From positions 51,142 through 115,141 of the IMG/VR virus record IMGVR_UViG_3300024308_000023: DNA of 64,000 nucleotides. One strand, given 5' to 3'. The notes under the pieces were generated by a model, which was given only the letters and a program-made list of their open reading frames with translations, did not search any database and was not told the DNA's origin. Positions within the stretch are counted from its first letter, which is position 1. Every line of letters begins with the position of its first letter. This document shows, one piece after another, positions 24,117-32,255 of this stretch. A program made the translations under genes and the position numbers. This DNA is from a virus.

Positions 24117-24901
24117 AGCTACAGATTGTTTCGGATCTTCATTTGGAGTTTTATCCTCTGGAGATCACTAATGCTGGTGCCGACGCACTAGTTCTAAGCG
24201 GCGACATTTGTTGCGCTGCTTATTTCAAGAAGTCTGAGGCCTCTCCTTACTATGTTAAGGCAGAGAATGCTCATGCTTTTTTCCATCAGGTAGGGCGTGA
24301 GTTCGATACCGTTTTCTATGTTCCGGGTAATCATGAGCATTACTCTGGAAAGTGGGAAGAGACCTCAGACCTACTTCGTAATGTAATCCCAGATAATTTT
24401 ATTTATCTGGACAACGATTGGGTTGACTTCAATGGTTATCGTATTATCGGCGGCACTATGTGGACTGACTTTGATGGCGGTAGTCCTGTTGCTCAGGCTC
24501 TGGTCGAGGGTGGACTTAATGATTACAACTACATTAAGTTTCGGGACCGTAAGCTCCGCGGAAGTAAGACCGCTTTGGAGCATGCCACGTTCAAGCGACT
24601 AGTTGATGACTTTGCTACAGATAACACGCTGGTGTTCACCCATCATGGACCCAGCTGGCAAAGCATTACACCTGCTTATCGCACTGGTAGGTATTCTCAC
24701 CTTAACCCTGGTTATGTATCTAACTTAGATAATTTTATCTTAGATCATCCAGGGATTAAGCTTTGGACTCATGGCCATGTTCATAGTTCTCACGACTATA
24801 GCATCGGAGACACCCGCATATTTGCAAATCCTCGCGGATATGCAAATGCAACTTCCACAGAGAATCCTGATTTCGATGCTAGTATCATCGTTACCGTGTG
24901 A
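24113..24901 (+). CDS. metallophosphoesterase, second (262 aa)
   Basis: QIVSDLHLEF (D-x-H), LSGDI (GD), VPGNHEHY (GNHE), VFTHHGPS and LWTHGHVHSS complete the calcineurin-like fold. Longer than its neighbour and different in sequence, so not a recent duplication. Substrate unknown (nucleotide or nucleic acid). Confidence 0.88.
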   Translation: MKLQIVSDLHLEFYPLEITNAGADALVLSGDICCAAYFKKSEASPYYVKAENAHAFFHQVGREFDTVFYVPGNHEHYSGKWEETSDLLRNVIPDNFIYLDNDWVDFNGYRIIGGTMWTDFDGGSPVAQALVEGGLNDYNYIKFRDRKLRGSKTALEHATFKRLVDDFATDNTLVFTHHGPSWQSITPAYRTGRYSHLNPGYVSNLDNFILDHPGIKLWTHGHVHSSHDYSIGDTRIFANPRGYANATSTENPDFDASIIVTV

Positions 24902-25094
24902 GCATCGTAAATTGATTGAGGGCCCAACTATACCATTGGCGTATGGTTCGGCTCTCAGTCAGATTTGCTGTGATTGTGGGCTGTATCTTGTCAGCGATTA
25001 TTGGGGTCAACCTAGATCGGAACAATATGCTGACTGGATTTGGATGATGGAACGAGGTTTTATAGACAAGGACGATTATGACCACAGTCGTTAA
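24876..25094 (+). CDS. small zinc-binding protein (72 aa)
   Basis: ATG at 24876, overlapping the previous gene by 26 bases. PCEHRK and ICCDCGLYL give C-x-H...C-x-x-C, a likely zinc site, with W-rich C-terminus. No recognised family. The start choice is moderate. Confidence 0.55.
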   Translation: MLVSSLPCEHRKLIEGPTIPLAYGSALSQICCDCGLYLVSDYWGQPRSEQYADWIWMMERGFIDKDDYDHSR

Positions 25095-25308
25095 TTACAT
25101 TATCAAAAAGATGCGAGAAGACAGCAAGTTTCTAGACGAAATGCGCCTAGTATATCCCGGTGATCCTACCAACTCTATTGGGGCGGATATCTATCTTCTG
25201 GATAAGGCAGCTGGTTGGTTGGAACGTATCAATTGGCAAACCGAACGAGATTTATATTTGGAAACACTTCCAAAAACAGAGGTAACTTATATTAATGACA
25301 ATGACTAG
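25078..25308 (+). CDS. hypothetical protein (76 aa)
   Basis: Overlaps neighbours on both sides (17 and 14 bases). Acidic, mixed fold. No domain recognised. Confidence 0.6.
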   Translation: MTTVVNYIIKKMREDSKFLDEMRLVYPGDPTNSIGADIYLLDKAAGWLERINWQTERDLYLETLPKTEVTYINDND

Positions 25309-25585
25309 TTATACCATGAATTGCTCTACTCTTCCAGGCTTGGGTAAGGTAGTAGAGGAGAGCGGTGAGCTAATCACTGTGCTAGGTAAGTTTATCTCCA
25401 ATTACGGTCGTCCTGACTACTGGGACGGGCGTAATCTAGATCAAGAGGTTCAAGAGGAGGCGGCAGATGTTATTGCGTCTACTCTTAACTTTATTATTTG
25501 CAACGATTTTGATTCCAAGTTTATCATGAATAGAATTGCCGATAAGCTAGATAAGTATGCTTATTGGAGAGAGACTAATCAATGA
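25295..25585 (+). CDS. MazG-like nucleotide pyrophosphohydrolase (96 aa)
   Basis: GKVVEESGELITVLGKFI followed by QEEAADVIASTLNFI and RIADKLDKYAYW matches the MazG-type all-alpha NTP pyrophosphatase (E-x-x-E...E-x-x-D). It would hydrolyse dNTPs or alarmone-like nucleotides, probably as a dimer. Together with the HD hydrolase at 21052, this suggests nucleotide-pool control. Confidence 0.8.
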   Translation: MTMTSYTMNCSTLPGLGKVVEESGELITVLGKFISNYGRPDYWDGRNLDQEVQEEAADVIASTLNFIICNDFDSKFIMNRIADKLDKYAYWRETNQ

Positions 25586-25788
25586 AATGGATTCTAATCT
25601 ATGTAATTATGAACCTTGCTAACCCAGCGGACCCTTCAGTTCTAGGGCATAAGGTTTTTGATTCAAAAGAGCAATGTGAAGCGGTATACGTATTAGCAGA
25701 AGCTAAAACACGAGCGCAAAATCCCAATAGCTTTAATATTGGGATGGCAGGTTTTTGCGTAGAGGCTGAGGAGCTATTACAAAAATAA
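25582..25788 (+). CDS. small protein with N-terminal hydrophobic segment (68 aa)
   Basis: ATGA overlap. A short hydrophobic N-terminus (MKWILIYVIMNLA) may be a signal or anchor. Two cysteines (KEQCEAV and GFCVEA) could form a disulfide if exported. Unknown role. Confidence 0.58.
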   Translation: MKWILIYVIMNLANPADPSVLGHKVFDSKEQCEAVYVLAEAKTRAQNPNSFNIGMAGFCVEAEELLQK

Positions 25789-25791
25789 CTC

Positions 25792-25820
25792 TTGACAAAA
25801 GCTGCTAAAAATTATATAAT
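25792..25820 (+). promoter_or_regulatory. sigma70-type promoter
   Basis: TTGACA (25792-25797), 17 bp, TATAAT (25815-25820), with consensus hexamers throughout. Likely strong. Confidence 0.92.
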
Positions 25821-25854
25821 GACCATCTAACAACACAAGGAGTTTAATAACACT

Positions 25855-26223
25855 ATGGCATGGACCGACGAATCTAAGGCTAAGGCAATTCAGATGTATA
25901 AGGAAGCTGAGCCTACGCCAGAGAATTCCATGGATATCGTTAAGGAAATCGCGGAAGAGTTGGGCGAGTCTCCTAACGGCGTTCGCATGATCCTTATGAA
26001 GGCTGATGCCTACGTAAAGAAGGCCGAAACTAAGACTTCCGAAACCGGTGCCAAGAAGGCCACTGGCGGTACTCGCGTGAGCAAGGAAGGCGCACAGACT
26101 GCGCTGAAGGAAGCAATTGAAGCTGCCGGCGGTACTGTTGATGACGAGATCATCAGCAAGCTGACTGGTAAGGCTGCACAGTATTTTACTGGTGTATTCG
26201 CCGCCATTAAGGGCGACGAGTAA
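25855..26223 (+). CDS. conserved phage protein with HTH-like N-terminus (122 aa)
   Basis: MAWTDESKAKAIQMYKEAEP then IAEELGESPNGVRMILMKADAYVKK reads as a helix-turn-helix unit, a sequence type I recall from many lytic phages. The middle is a low-complexity K/T/A linker. Probably DNA- or RNA-polymerase-related, but no function is established to my knowledge. Placed behind a consensus promoter and before a strong stem-loop, so likely abundant. Confidence 0.65.
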   Translation: MAWTDESKAKAIQMYKEAEPTPENSMDIVKEIAEELGESPNGVRMILMKADAYVKKAETKTSETGAKKATGGTRVSKEGAQTALKEAIEAAGGTVDDEIISKLTGKAAQYFTGVFAAIKGDE

Positions 26224-26229
26224 TAATGA

Positions 26230-26263
26230 AAGCGCTGGCGAAGCTATGGTTTTGCCAGCGCTT
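26230..26263 (+). terminator. stem-loop, possible terminator or mRNA-end structure
   Basis: AAGCGCTGGC (26230-26239) pairs with GCCAGCGCTT (26254-26263). A perfect 10-bp stem but no T run after it, so it may stabilise the upstream mRNA rather than terminate. Confidence 0.5.
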
Positions 26264-26305
26264 AGTCGTGTCTGCAAAAAGCCAGCCTGCCGACACAGGA
26301 GTATA

Positions 26306-26584
26306 ATGACGAAAGAGCAACTGATTGATTTAATGCGTCAAAATGGTGATTCTATTATCACCTATAGAAGCGCAGAATCGAAGAAGCTAAAATATAACGT
26401 TTGCACTTTAGATGTAGAAGATAATGACTACATTAGTGGCAAGCAAAACCGAGCTAAGGAGTCTGACAGTACTGTTCTAATGTTCTGTTGGGATGCTGAC
26501 GCTTATAGACTTATCAATCCAGACAGTGTGACCAGCGTGGTTCCTCTAGCTAGTGCGATGAAGGAAAGGGCAAATGGCCGATGA
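26306..26584 (+). CDS. SH3-like barrel protein, DUF2693-like (92 aa)
   Basis: ATG at 26306 after AGGAG. Same layout as the gene at 18795: early beta strands, then FCWDADAYRLINPDSVTSV near the C-terminus (compare WD...WRxFxxDSV). Probably a distant paralogue. Function unknown. Confidence 0.6.
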   Translation: MTKEQLIDLMRQNGDSIITYRSAESKKLKYNVCTLDVEDNDYISGKQNRAKESDSTVLMFCWDADAYRLINPDSVTSVVPLASAMKERANGR

Positions 26585-26861
26585 GATTTTCACTCGGCTA
26601 ATTCATTACGACGAAGTTAAGGATATTCAGGTTCGCCTGAGTGTTAATGAGTTTCGTGGTGTAGAGTATCTGTCCCTTAGAAAATGGTATAGAGATTTTG
26701 AAGGAGAATGGGCACCCTCTAACGAAGGTGTGAACATGCCTTTAGACCTAAACAATAGTAGAGAGTTATTTGCTGGCTTAATAGAGATCCTTTCTCTAGC
26801 AGAGGCTAAGGATGTAATAATCGATCACTTTAAAGATTTAATGCGAGACACGTTCCAATGA
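26574..26861 (+). CDS. PC4/p15-like ssDNA-binding protein (95 aa)
   Basis: VRLSVNEFRGVEYLSLRKWY followed by PSNEGVNMPLDL matches the PC4/p15 fold (i-v-x-eyKG...vdiRkwy...PtkkGisL). Such proteins bind single-stranded DNA as dimers and act in transcription or replication. Its place before ligase and helicase genes fits a replication or transcription helper. Confidence 0.75.
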   Translation: MADEIFTRLIHYDEVKDIQVRLSVNEFRGVEYLSLRKWYRDFEGEWAPSNEGVNMPLDLNNSRELFAGLIEILSLAEAKDVIIDHFKDLMRDTFQ

Positions 26862-27787
26862 AGAATTTTCTAGCCTACGCAGCTGCTAAATACGAAGAGG
26901 GAAACCCTATCATTTCAGACGCTGAGTTTGATAGGCTAGTTGAAATACATGGTTTTGATGGGGTTGGGGCTAAGGTAGACACTACTAAAGCTATACCCCA
27001 TCATTATCGCATGTACTCATTGCAGAAGTGTTTCAAAGGCGAAAAGCTGATTCAGCTCCCAGGTAATGTTGTAGAGACTCCTAAGCTGGATGGGGCCGCG
27101 GTTAGTTTGCTTTATGTAGACGGCAAGCTGGTCTTAGCCCTAACAAGAGGCGACGGCAAAGCGGGGCTAGATATCACGGATAAGATGAGATCTTTAGTAC
27201 CTGAGTATCTGCGTGATGTTTCCACGAGGCAAATTACCGGGGAAGTACTGGCGAAGAAGCATATCCCCAACGCTAGAAATTACGCGGCGGGTGCTTTAAA
27301 CCTTAAAAGTTTGGAGGAGTTTAAAACTCGTGAGCTGATTTTCGTAGCTTATGGAATCAAACCTGCTTGGTGCTATACTTGGTCAGACGACATGAGCGCT
27401 CTAAGCGACTCCGGGTTTCAGACAGTATTATATGCTGATATTGATCTTGACAAATATCCGCAGGACGGTAGAGTATTCCGAGTAGATGATAACGAACAGT
27501 TTGAATCTCTAGGCTATACCAATAAACATCCGCGCGGCGCTTTCGCACTAAAGGATATTCCTGAAGGTGTTGTTACTACGTTAGAAGATGTTATTTGGCA
27601 GGTTGGCAGGTCGGGAGTAGTAGCACCTGTGGCTATTCTAAAGCCCGTTAAGATTGGTGAAGCAACGGTTAGTCGAGCAACTCTACACAATATTAAATAT
27701 ATAGAAGAACTGGGATTGGAGCTAGGTTGCGAAGTGGAAATCATTCGCTCCGGTGAAATTATCCCAAGGATTGTACGGAGGGTATAA
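26858..27787 (+). CDS. ligA: NAD-dependent DNA ligase, adenylation and OB part (split ligase, subunit 1)
   Basis: 309 aa. The N-terminal Ia-type region (YEEGNPIISDAEFDRL) binds NMN. Motif I KLDG carries the lysine that is adenylated (VETPKLDGAAVSL), then LTRGDG, ITGEVL and NARNYAAGAL, and an OB fold with GRSGVVAPVA and GCEVEIIRSGEIIP. The zinc finger, HhH and BRCT parts are missing and are encoded separately at 28466, as in phage T5. Two unrelated genes lie between. Confidence 0.9.
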   Translation: MKNFLAYAAAKYEEGNPIISDAEFDRLVEIHGFDGVGAKVDTTKAIPHHYRMYSLQKCFKGEKLIQLPGNVVETPKLDGAAVSLLYVDGKLVLALTRGDGKAGLDITDKMRSLVPEYLRDVSTRQITGEVLAKKHIPNARNYAAGALNLKSLEEFKTRELIFVAYGIKPAWCYTWSDDMSALSDSGFQTVLYADIDLDKYPQDGRVFRVDDNEQFESLGYTNKHPRGAFALKDIPEGVVTTLEDVIWQVGRSGVVAPVAILKPVKIGEATVSRATLHNIKYIEELGLELGCEVEIIRSGEIIPRIVRRV

Positions 27788-28140
27788 TGCTAACCTTAGT
27801 AAAATTTTATTCAGACACATGTGCTCCATGTAAGGTGCTAGCGCCTGTAATCGAGCAGTTAAACGACTCGGAGGATGATCTAATTGTCACGAACGTCAAT
27901 ATCTCAGACAATCCGGGACTGGTTCAGCAGCATTTTGTACGAGCTGTCCCAACCTCTATTCTATTTAAGGATGGAATCGAAGTCTCCAGAAAGGTCGGAC
28001 CGGGTAGCCTCTCTGAGTTTAAGGATTGGCTAGATGAGTTTAGGAATTTACAACCAGAAGTACTTCCAAACCCATCCGCAGGAATCCCAGGTGCCAGCAC
28101 TATTGTACTGCGTAGTGCTAGTGAATCGGAAGACGCTTGA
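27787..28140 (+). CDS. thioredoxin-like protein (117 aa)
   Basis: LVKFYSDTCAPCKVLAP is the thioredoxin active site with CAPC in place of CGPC; AVPTSILFKDG is the cis-proline loop. It may reduce the phage ribonucleotide reductase (C-terminal CATGAC pair) or another phage protein. An extra ~20-residue tail follows the fold, where the next gene already begins. Confidence 0.88.
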   Translation: MLTLVKFYSDTCAPCKVLAPVIEQLNDSEDDLIVTNVNISDNPGLVQQHFVRAVPTSILFKDGIEVSRKVGPGSLSEFKDWLDEFRNLQPEVLPNPSAGIPGASTIVLRSASESEDA

Positions 28141-28399
28141 GCGAGAAGCGATAAAAATAGGGATAACTAAAGGTACTAGCAATAAAGACGCCTTAAAAAG
28201 AGCCGGTGGGTTCAGGGGGTATGATGTTCGCATCCAAAAGCTAGTAAAAGGGCCTCTAGAAGAAATATTCTATCTTGAACAATTTCTTCATGAGAAGTGG
28301 GACCATAAGAGAATGAAACCCTCGATCAAATTTGGGGGACATACCGAATGTTTCGAACCCGATCCCGAAATAATTCGTAGCATACCAAAGCAGGTCTGA
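28034..28399 (+). CDS. GIY-YIG-like protein (121 aa)
   Basis: ATG at 28034 lies 107 bases inside the thioredoxin gene. LLYCVVLVNRK...IKIGITKGT resembles the GIY-YIG nuclease core (l-Y-v...yKIGiT), followed by an FYLEQFLHEKW helix, as in T5orf172-type proteins. Placed between the two ligase halves. It may be a mobile nuclease or a regulatory one. Confidence 0.68.
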   Translation: MSLGIYNQKYFQTHPQESQVPALLYCVVLVNRKTLEREAIKIGITKGTSNKDALKRAGGFRGYDVRIQKLVKGPLEEIFYLEQFLHEKWDHKRMKPSIKFGGHTECFEPDPEIIRSIPKQV

Positions 28400-28410
28400 G
28401 AATTTAGTTC

Positions 28411-28439
28411 TTGACTTCAAGGTTAGAACCCGTTATAAT
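28411..28439 (+). promoter_or_regulatory. sigma70-type promoter
   Basis: TTTAGTTC then TTGACT (28411-28416), 17 bp, TATAAT (28434-28439), then TCATCAAGA. Drives ligase subunit 2 and the gene behind it. Confidence 0.9.
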
Positions 28440-28465
28440 GGCTTCATCAAGACGAGAGGAAAGCT

Positions 28466-29218
28466 ATGATAATTCCACCAACTAATTGTCCTAGCTGTAA
28501 CTCGGAACTTGAGTGGCAGAACGACACATTGTATTGCAGAAATAACGAATGTCCAGCTAAAAGTTCGAAGCAAGTAGAACACTTCGCAAAGACATTAAAG
28601 ATCAAAGGTCTAGGCCCTGCTGCAATCGACAAACTAAATCTGACTAGCATCAATGATATTTACGACATGGACTTGGAGTTTATGTCTATGGCGCTTGGTT
28701 CAGAGAAACTCGCTGTTAAGCTTTTTGAAGAAATAGAAAAGTCTAAAAACGAGCCGCTTAACACAGTTCTACCGGCCTTTGGTATTCCTTTGGTAGGTAA
28801 GTCCGCAACGGATAAACTTGCTGCAACAGTCGAGTCATTGTTTGAAATCGACGAAGCTAGTTGTAAAAAGGCAGGTTTAGGTAATGTGGCCACAAATAAT
28901 CTAACTAAGTGGATTGATGAAAGTTTCGATAGATTCTCTCATCTTCCTTTTAGTTTTGAGTTTAGTAGCGTAGCATCTTCAACGACTTCGAGTAAGGGAA
29001 CGATTTGCATTAGTGGGAAACTAAAGAGTTTCAAGACTAAACAAGCCGCTAAAGAAGTTCTTGAGAAGCTAGGCTATAAGGTAACAGACAGTTTAACCAA
29101 AGATGTTACCATTCTAGTAAATGAAAGCGGAACTGCGTCCGCAAAAACCGAAAAAGCCGATAAACTCGGTATACAAATCGTAACTGATTTAAACACAATA
29201 ATTGGAGAATTTAATTAA
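28466..29218 (+). CDS. ligB: NAD-dependent DNA ligase C-terminal part (split ligase, subunit 2)
   Basis: 250 aa. CPSCNSELEW then LYCRNNECPA forms the four-cysteine zinc finger. Helix-hairpin-helix repeats follow (IKGLGPAAIDKL, FGIPLVGKSATDKL, KAGLGNVATNNL), then a C-terminal BRCT domain (GTICISGKL, EKLGYKVTDSLTKDVT). These are exactly the domains missing from the gene at 26858, so the two proteins should form one nick-sealing enzyme. Confidence 0.9.
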   Translation: MIIPPTNCPSCNSELEWQNDTLYCRNNECPAKSSKQVEHFAKTLKIKGLGPAAIDKLNLTSINDIYDMDLEFMSMALGSEKLAVKLFEEIEKSKNEPLNTVLPAFGIPLVGKSATDKLAATVESLFEIDEASCKKAGLGNVATNNLTKWIDESFDRFSHLPFSFEFSSVASSTTSSKGTICISGKLKSFKTKQAAKEVLEKLGYKVTDSLTKDVTILVNESGTASAKTEKADKLGIQIVTDLNTIIGEFN

Positions 29219-29219
29219 T

Positions 29220-29942
29220 ATGACCCTTCCTAAGTGGAATGAAGACCGTACTGCTCAGCTTGAAGCAGGTGTTAACAAGGATGAAGTAGTTTCCAAGGCT
29301 ACTGTTGCAGAACTGGCCGAGAAGCTGGAGACCAGCACTCGCTCTGTTGCTAGCAAGCTGCGTAAGCTTGGTTACGAGGTAGAAAAGGCTGGCGATGCTC
29401 CTAAGGCATTCAGCGACGAAGAAGCAGAAGATCTGACCGATTTCGTCACCAACAATGCAGGTGCTTTCACCTACGCTGAGATCGCCGATCAGTTCGCTGG
29501 TGGTAAGTTCTCTGCCAAGGCGATTCAGGGTAAGATCTTGAGCCTGGAGCTTACGGACTCCGTCAAGGCTACCCCGAAGCCAGAGGTTCAGAAGACCTAT
29601 AGTGAGTCCGAAGAGGCTGCTGTTATTGCCGGCGTCAAGGCTGGTAAGTTCGTTGAGGACATTGCAGCTGAGCTTGGTAAGGAAGTTGCTAGTGTTCGTG
29701 GTAAGGCTCTGAGCCTGCTTCGCGCTGGACACATCGACGCTATGCCTAAGCAGCGTGAAGTAAAGGGCCAGGCTCCTGACGCTTTCGAGGCTCTGGGCGA
29801 TGTTAGCGGTCTGACCGTTGCTGATATTGCTGAAAAGCTTGGCAAGACTGAGCGTGGTACGAAGACCCTTCTTACTCGCCGTGGCGTAACTGCCAAGGAC
29901 TATGACGGTGCTGCAAAGGCACAGAAGAAGGCAGCTGAGTAA
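29220..29942 (+). CDS. conserved phage protein with repeated HTH-like modules (240 aa)
   Basis: ATG 29220 preceded by GGAG. Three similar helical units: TVAELAEKLETSTRSVASKL, FTYAEIADQFAGGKFSAKAI and VEDIAAELGKEVASVRGKAL. They look like SANT/HTH DNA-binding repeats; a fourth, shorter one is near the C-terminus. By position (between ligase and helicase) it corresponds to the T5 D5-type regulator, but sequence identity with D5 cannot be claimed. Likely a DNA-binding protein made in quantity, followed by a strong stem-loop. Confidence 0.65.
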   Translation: MTLPKWNEDRTAQLEAGVNKDEVVSKATVAELAEKLETSTRSVASKLRKLGYEVEKAGDAPKAFSDEEAEDLTDFVTNNAGAFTYAEIADQFAGGKFSAKAIQGKILSLELTDSVKATPKPEVQKTYSESEEAAVIAGVKAGKFVEDIAAELGKEVASVRGKALSLLRAGHIDAMPKQREVKGQAPDAFEALGDVSGLTVADIAEKLGKTERGTKTLLTRRGVTAKDYDGAAKAQKKAAE

Positions 29943-29966
29943 GTTATCTTCTTTCTAGGATTTACA

Positions 29967-29993
29967 GGCGAGGGAGTGGAATATTCCCTCGCC
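29967..29993 (+). terminator. stem-loop, terminator-like
   Basis: GGCGAGGGA (29967-29975) pairs with TCCCTCGCC (29985-29993). A weak T-rich tail (TAATCTTGTTT) follows. Partial termination before the helicase gene is plausible. Confidence 0.6.
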
Positions 29994-30013
29994 TAATCTT
30001 GTTTGGAGGATAA

Positions 30014-31411
30014 ATGAGTTTAGCGAGCGCACTTATTAAGAGAGTATTGGAGTGTGAAGACTTCGATACTTGGACTAACGTGCGTAAGCATTATCTGCCT
30101 GATGAATATCATGTCTTATTTGATATCATCAGTAAGCACTCTGACAATTACCATAAGCTGCCAACTCTAGAGGAGCTGAAGCTTTCGGTCAGAGACGCTG
30201 CTACTACCGATAAAGTTTATGCACTAGAGAGTGTTGACACTGAAGCCGAACCTTTTCTACTGCTCGATTACTTAAAGAACGAGTATGCTCAGAAAGAGGC
30301 GATGTTTCAAATCGACAGGTGGATCGACAGGTCAATAGCCTTCGAGAGCGCAGAAGAAGTAGTGCGAAATATTCAGCAGATTGGCATGGACCTTGAACTA
30401 AAGGTTGAGCTTATTCCGCCTGAAGAAAGCATGCAAAGAATTAATCTCTTCGAGTCTGAGGAAGAGATGGCCAAGCGCATTGTGCTAGGTCTTAACAAAG
30501 ACTTCGATAGTATGTATGACTTTAAGTCTACAGACTACATCCTCATGGGAGGTAAGCGAGGCTCTGGTAAGTCTATTACTTGCTCTAACTTGGCTAGAAC
30601 CGTTATCGAGAAGAAGAAAAAGAAAGCTCTTTACTTCTCTATCGAAATGGAGCCTAGAGAAGTCATTCAGCGAGACTGCTCTATTGCGACACAAATTCCT
30701 TTCTATAAAATTCGTAACAGAAACCTTAACCAAGACGATTGGGAAAAGGTAGTAAGATACTGGGCTAGTAGATATGAGGATGGGTATAAGGATGTAGAGG
30801 CTTACCTCGTACATCACGACTTTAACAAATTCCACCAAGCAGTATCCAGGCGTAAGCTAGTACCGCATATCGTGGACGTTGTATATGATCCATCTTTAAC
30901 TTTAGGTCGTATCAAGGCTGAAGTAGAAAAGCGCATCAATGAGATAGACCCGGAGACGGGAGAAACTACTCTAGGTGTTATTATTGTGGACTACATCAAT
31001 AAGGTAAAGCGAGTTGCCAATATGAGCAGCACAGACCATCTAGACTGGAAGGAACAGCTAGGTATATCTCACGCTTTTAAAACAATTGCTCAGGAAGCCA
31101 AAGTGCCACTATTTTCCCCTTATCAGACCGATAAGGATAATGAGGCTCGAATGGCCAAGGGTATTCTCGATAGCTGCGACGCGGCTTTCGTCCTAAATGC
31201 TCATGACGATTGTATTACTTTTGATGTTACAAAGATGCGTGGCGCTGACGACGATGTTTCCTTTACATCGGCTACCACGTGGGACACGCTGACTATCGGA
31301 CCTAATTCGGTAGAACCACCGGTCGAAGAAGAAAAGCCAAAGAAAACTAGCCTTAAAACTAGTAAAAAGACTGGAGAGAATATTTACGACGATATTGACG
31401 CCCCATTTTAA
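30014..31411 (+). CDS. replicative DNA helicase, DnaB type
   Basis: 465 aa, GGAGGA ribosome site. An N-terminal helical domain (about residues 1-140) precedes the RecA-like core: Walker A GGKRGSGKS, YFSIEMEP (H1a-type), Walker B GVIIVDYINK and FSPYQTDKD (H3-like). It should unwind DNA at the fork as a hexamer with the primase encoded next. C-terminal 35 residues are a basic/acidic tail. Confidence 0.93.
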   Translation: MSLASALIKRVLECEDFDTWTNVRKHYLPDEYHVLFDIISKHSDNYHKLPTLEELKLSVRDAATTDKVYALESVDTEAEPFLLLDYLKNEYAQKEAMFQIDRWIDRSIAFESAEEVVRNIQQIGMDLELKVELIPPEESMQRINLFESEEEMAKRIVLGLNKDFDSMYDFKSTDYILMGGKRGSGKSITCSNLARTVIEKKKKKALYFSIEMEPREVIQRDCSIATQIPFYKIRNRNLNQDDWEKVVRYWASRYEDGYKDVEAYLVHHDFNKFHQAVSRRKLVPHIVDVVYDPSLTLGRIKAEVEKRINEIDPETGETTLGVIIVDYINKVKRVANMSSTDHLDWKEQLGISHAFKTIAQEAKVPLFSPYQTDKDNEARMAKGILDSCDAAFVLNAHDDCITFDVTKMRGADDDVSFTSATTWDTLTIGPNSVEPPVEEEKPKKTSLKTSKKTGENIYDDIDAPF

Positions 31412-31421
31412 GGAGTAATCT

Positions 31422-32255
31422 ATGAATGTAGAAGAGCTGTTAGCAGCTAAAAAAGTGGACTTCCAAGCTAAAGGGGCTGACTTTATCGTTCGTTGTTTGA
31501 ACCCGGACCACGACGATAGTAATCCGTCAATGAGAATTGATAAACTTACTGGTATCTTTGGATGCTTTTCCTGCGGGTTCAAGGGCAATATTTTCTCCTA
31601 CTTTGGCGAAAAACCTAACTTTCTACAACAGAAGCGAGACTTACTTCGTAATAAAATACAAAATAAGTTAGCAGAAAATATCGGACTTAATATGCCTAAG
31701 AACGCAGTAGAGTTTGATAGAGAGTGGAGAGGTATTAAAGCTGAAACATATAAGAAATTTGGGGCGTTTGAGCACAGCGATGCTAACTTTATTGGACGAG
31801 TTGTATTTCCTATAAAAAGTCTGGCAGGTAAAATTGTTGGATTTAACGGGCGTGCAATGTCACCCGATAAAAACCCTAAATATCTGATCCATCCTACCGG
31901 AGCTAAGTTTGGCTTATTTCCAGGTAAGATTGTGCCGATACAGGGACGAGTAATTCTTGTAGAAGGCATCTTTGACATGCTTAACTTGCATGACAAAGGG
32001 TTAACTAACGCAGTATGCGCTTTTGGTACGCAGAAAGTAACTAAAGAAAAGCTGCAAATTCTAAAAATTCAAGGTGTTAGTGGTATTGATATTCTATTTG
32101 ATGGAGACGAAGCTGGTGCATCCGCTGCGGAGAAAGTCAAAAGTCTAGCGGAGTCCATTGAACTTGATACAAGAACTATCACATTAAATAACACAGATCC
32201 AGGTGAGTTGACAGCCTCTAAAGTGATCAAATTAAAGGAGAAATTGTATGGCTAG
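31422..32255 (+). CDS. DNA primase, DnaG type
   Basis: 277 aa. CLNPDHDDSNPS...GIFGCFSCG forms the N-terminal zinc-binding motif (C-H-C-C). The TOPRIM parts are VILVEGIFDML and IDILFDGDEAGASAA, which bind the catalytic metal. The protein is short for DnaG and lacks a helicase-binding domain. It overlaps the polymerase gene by 8 bases. Confidence 0.92.
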   Translation: MNVEELLAAKKVDFQAKGADFIVRCLNPDHDDSNPSMRIDKLTGIFGCFSCGFKGNIFSYFGEKPNFLQQKRDLLRNKIQNKLAENIGLNMPKNAVEFDREWRGIKAETYKKFGAFEHSDANFIGRVVFPIKSLAGKIVGFNGRAMSPDKNPKYLIHPTGAKFGLFPGKIVPIQGRVILVEGIFDMLNLHDKGLTNAVCAFGTQKVTKEKLQILKIQGVSGIDILFDGDEAGASAAEKVKSLAESIELDTRTITLNNTDPGELTASKVIKLKEKLYG

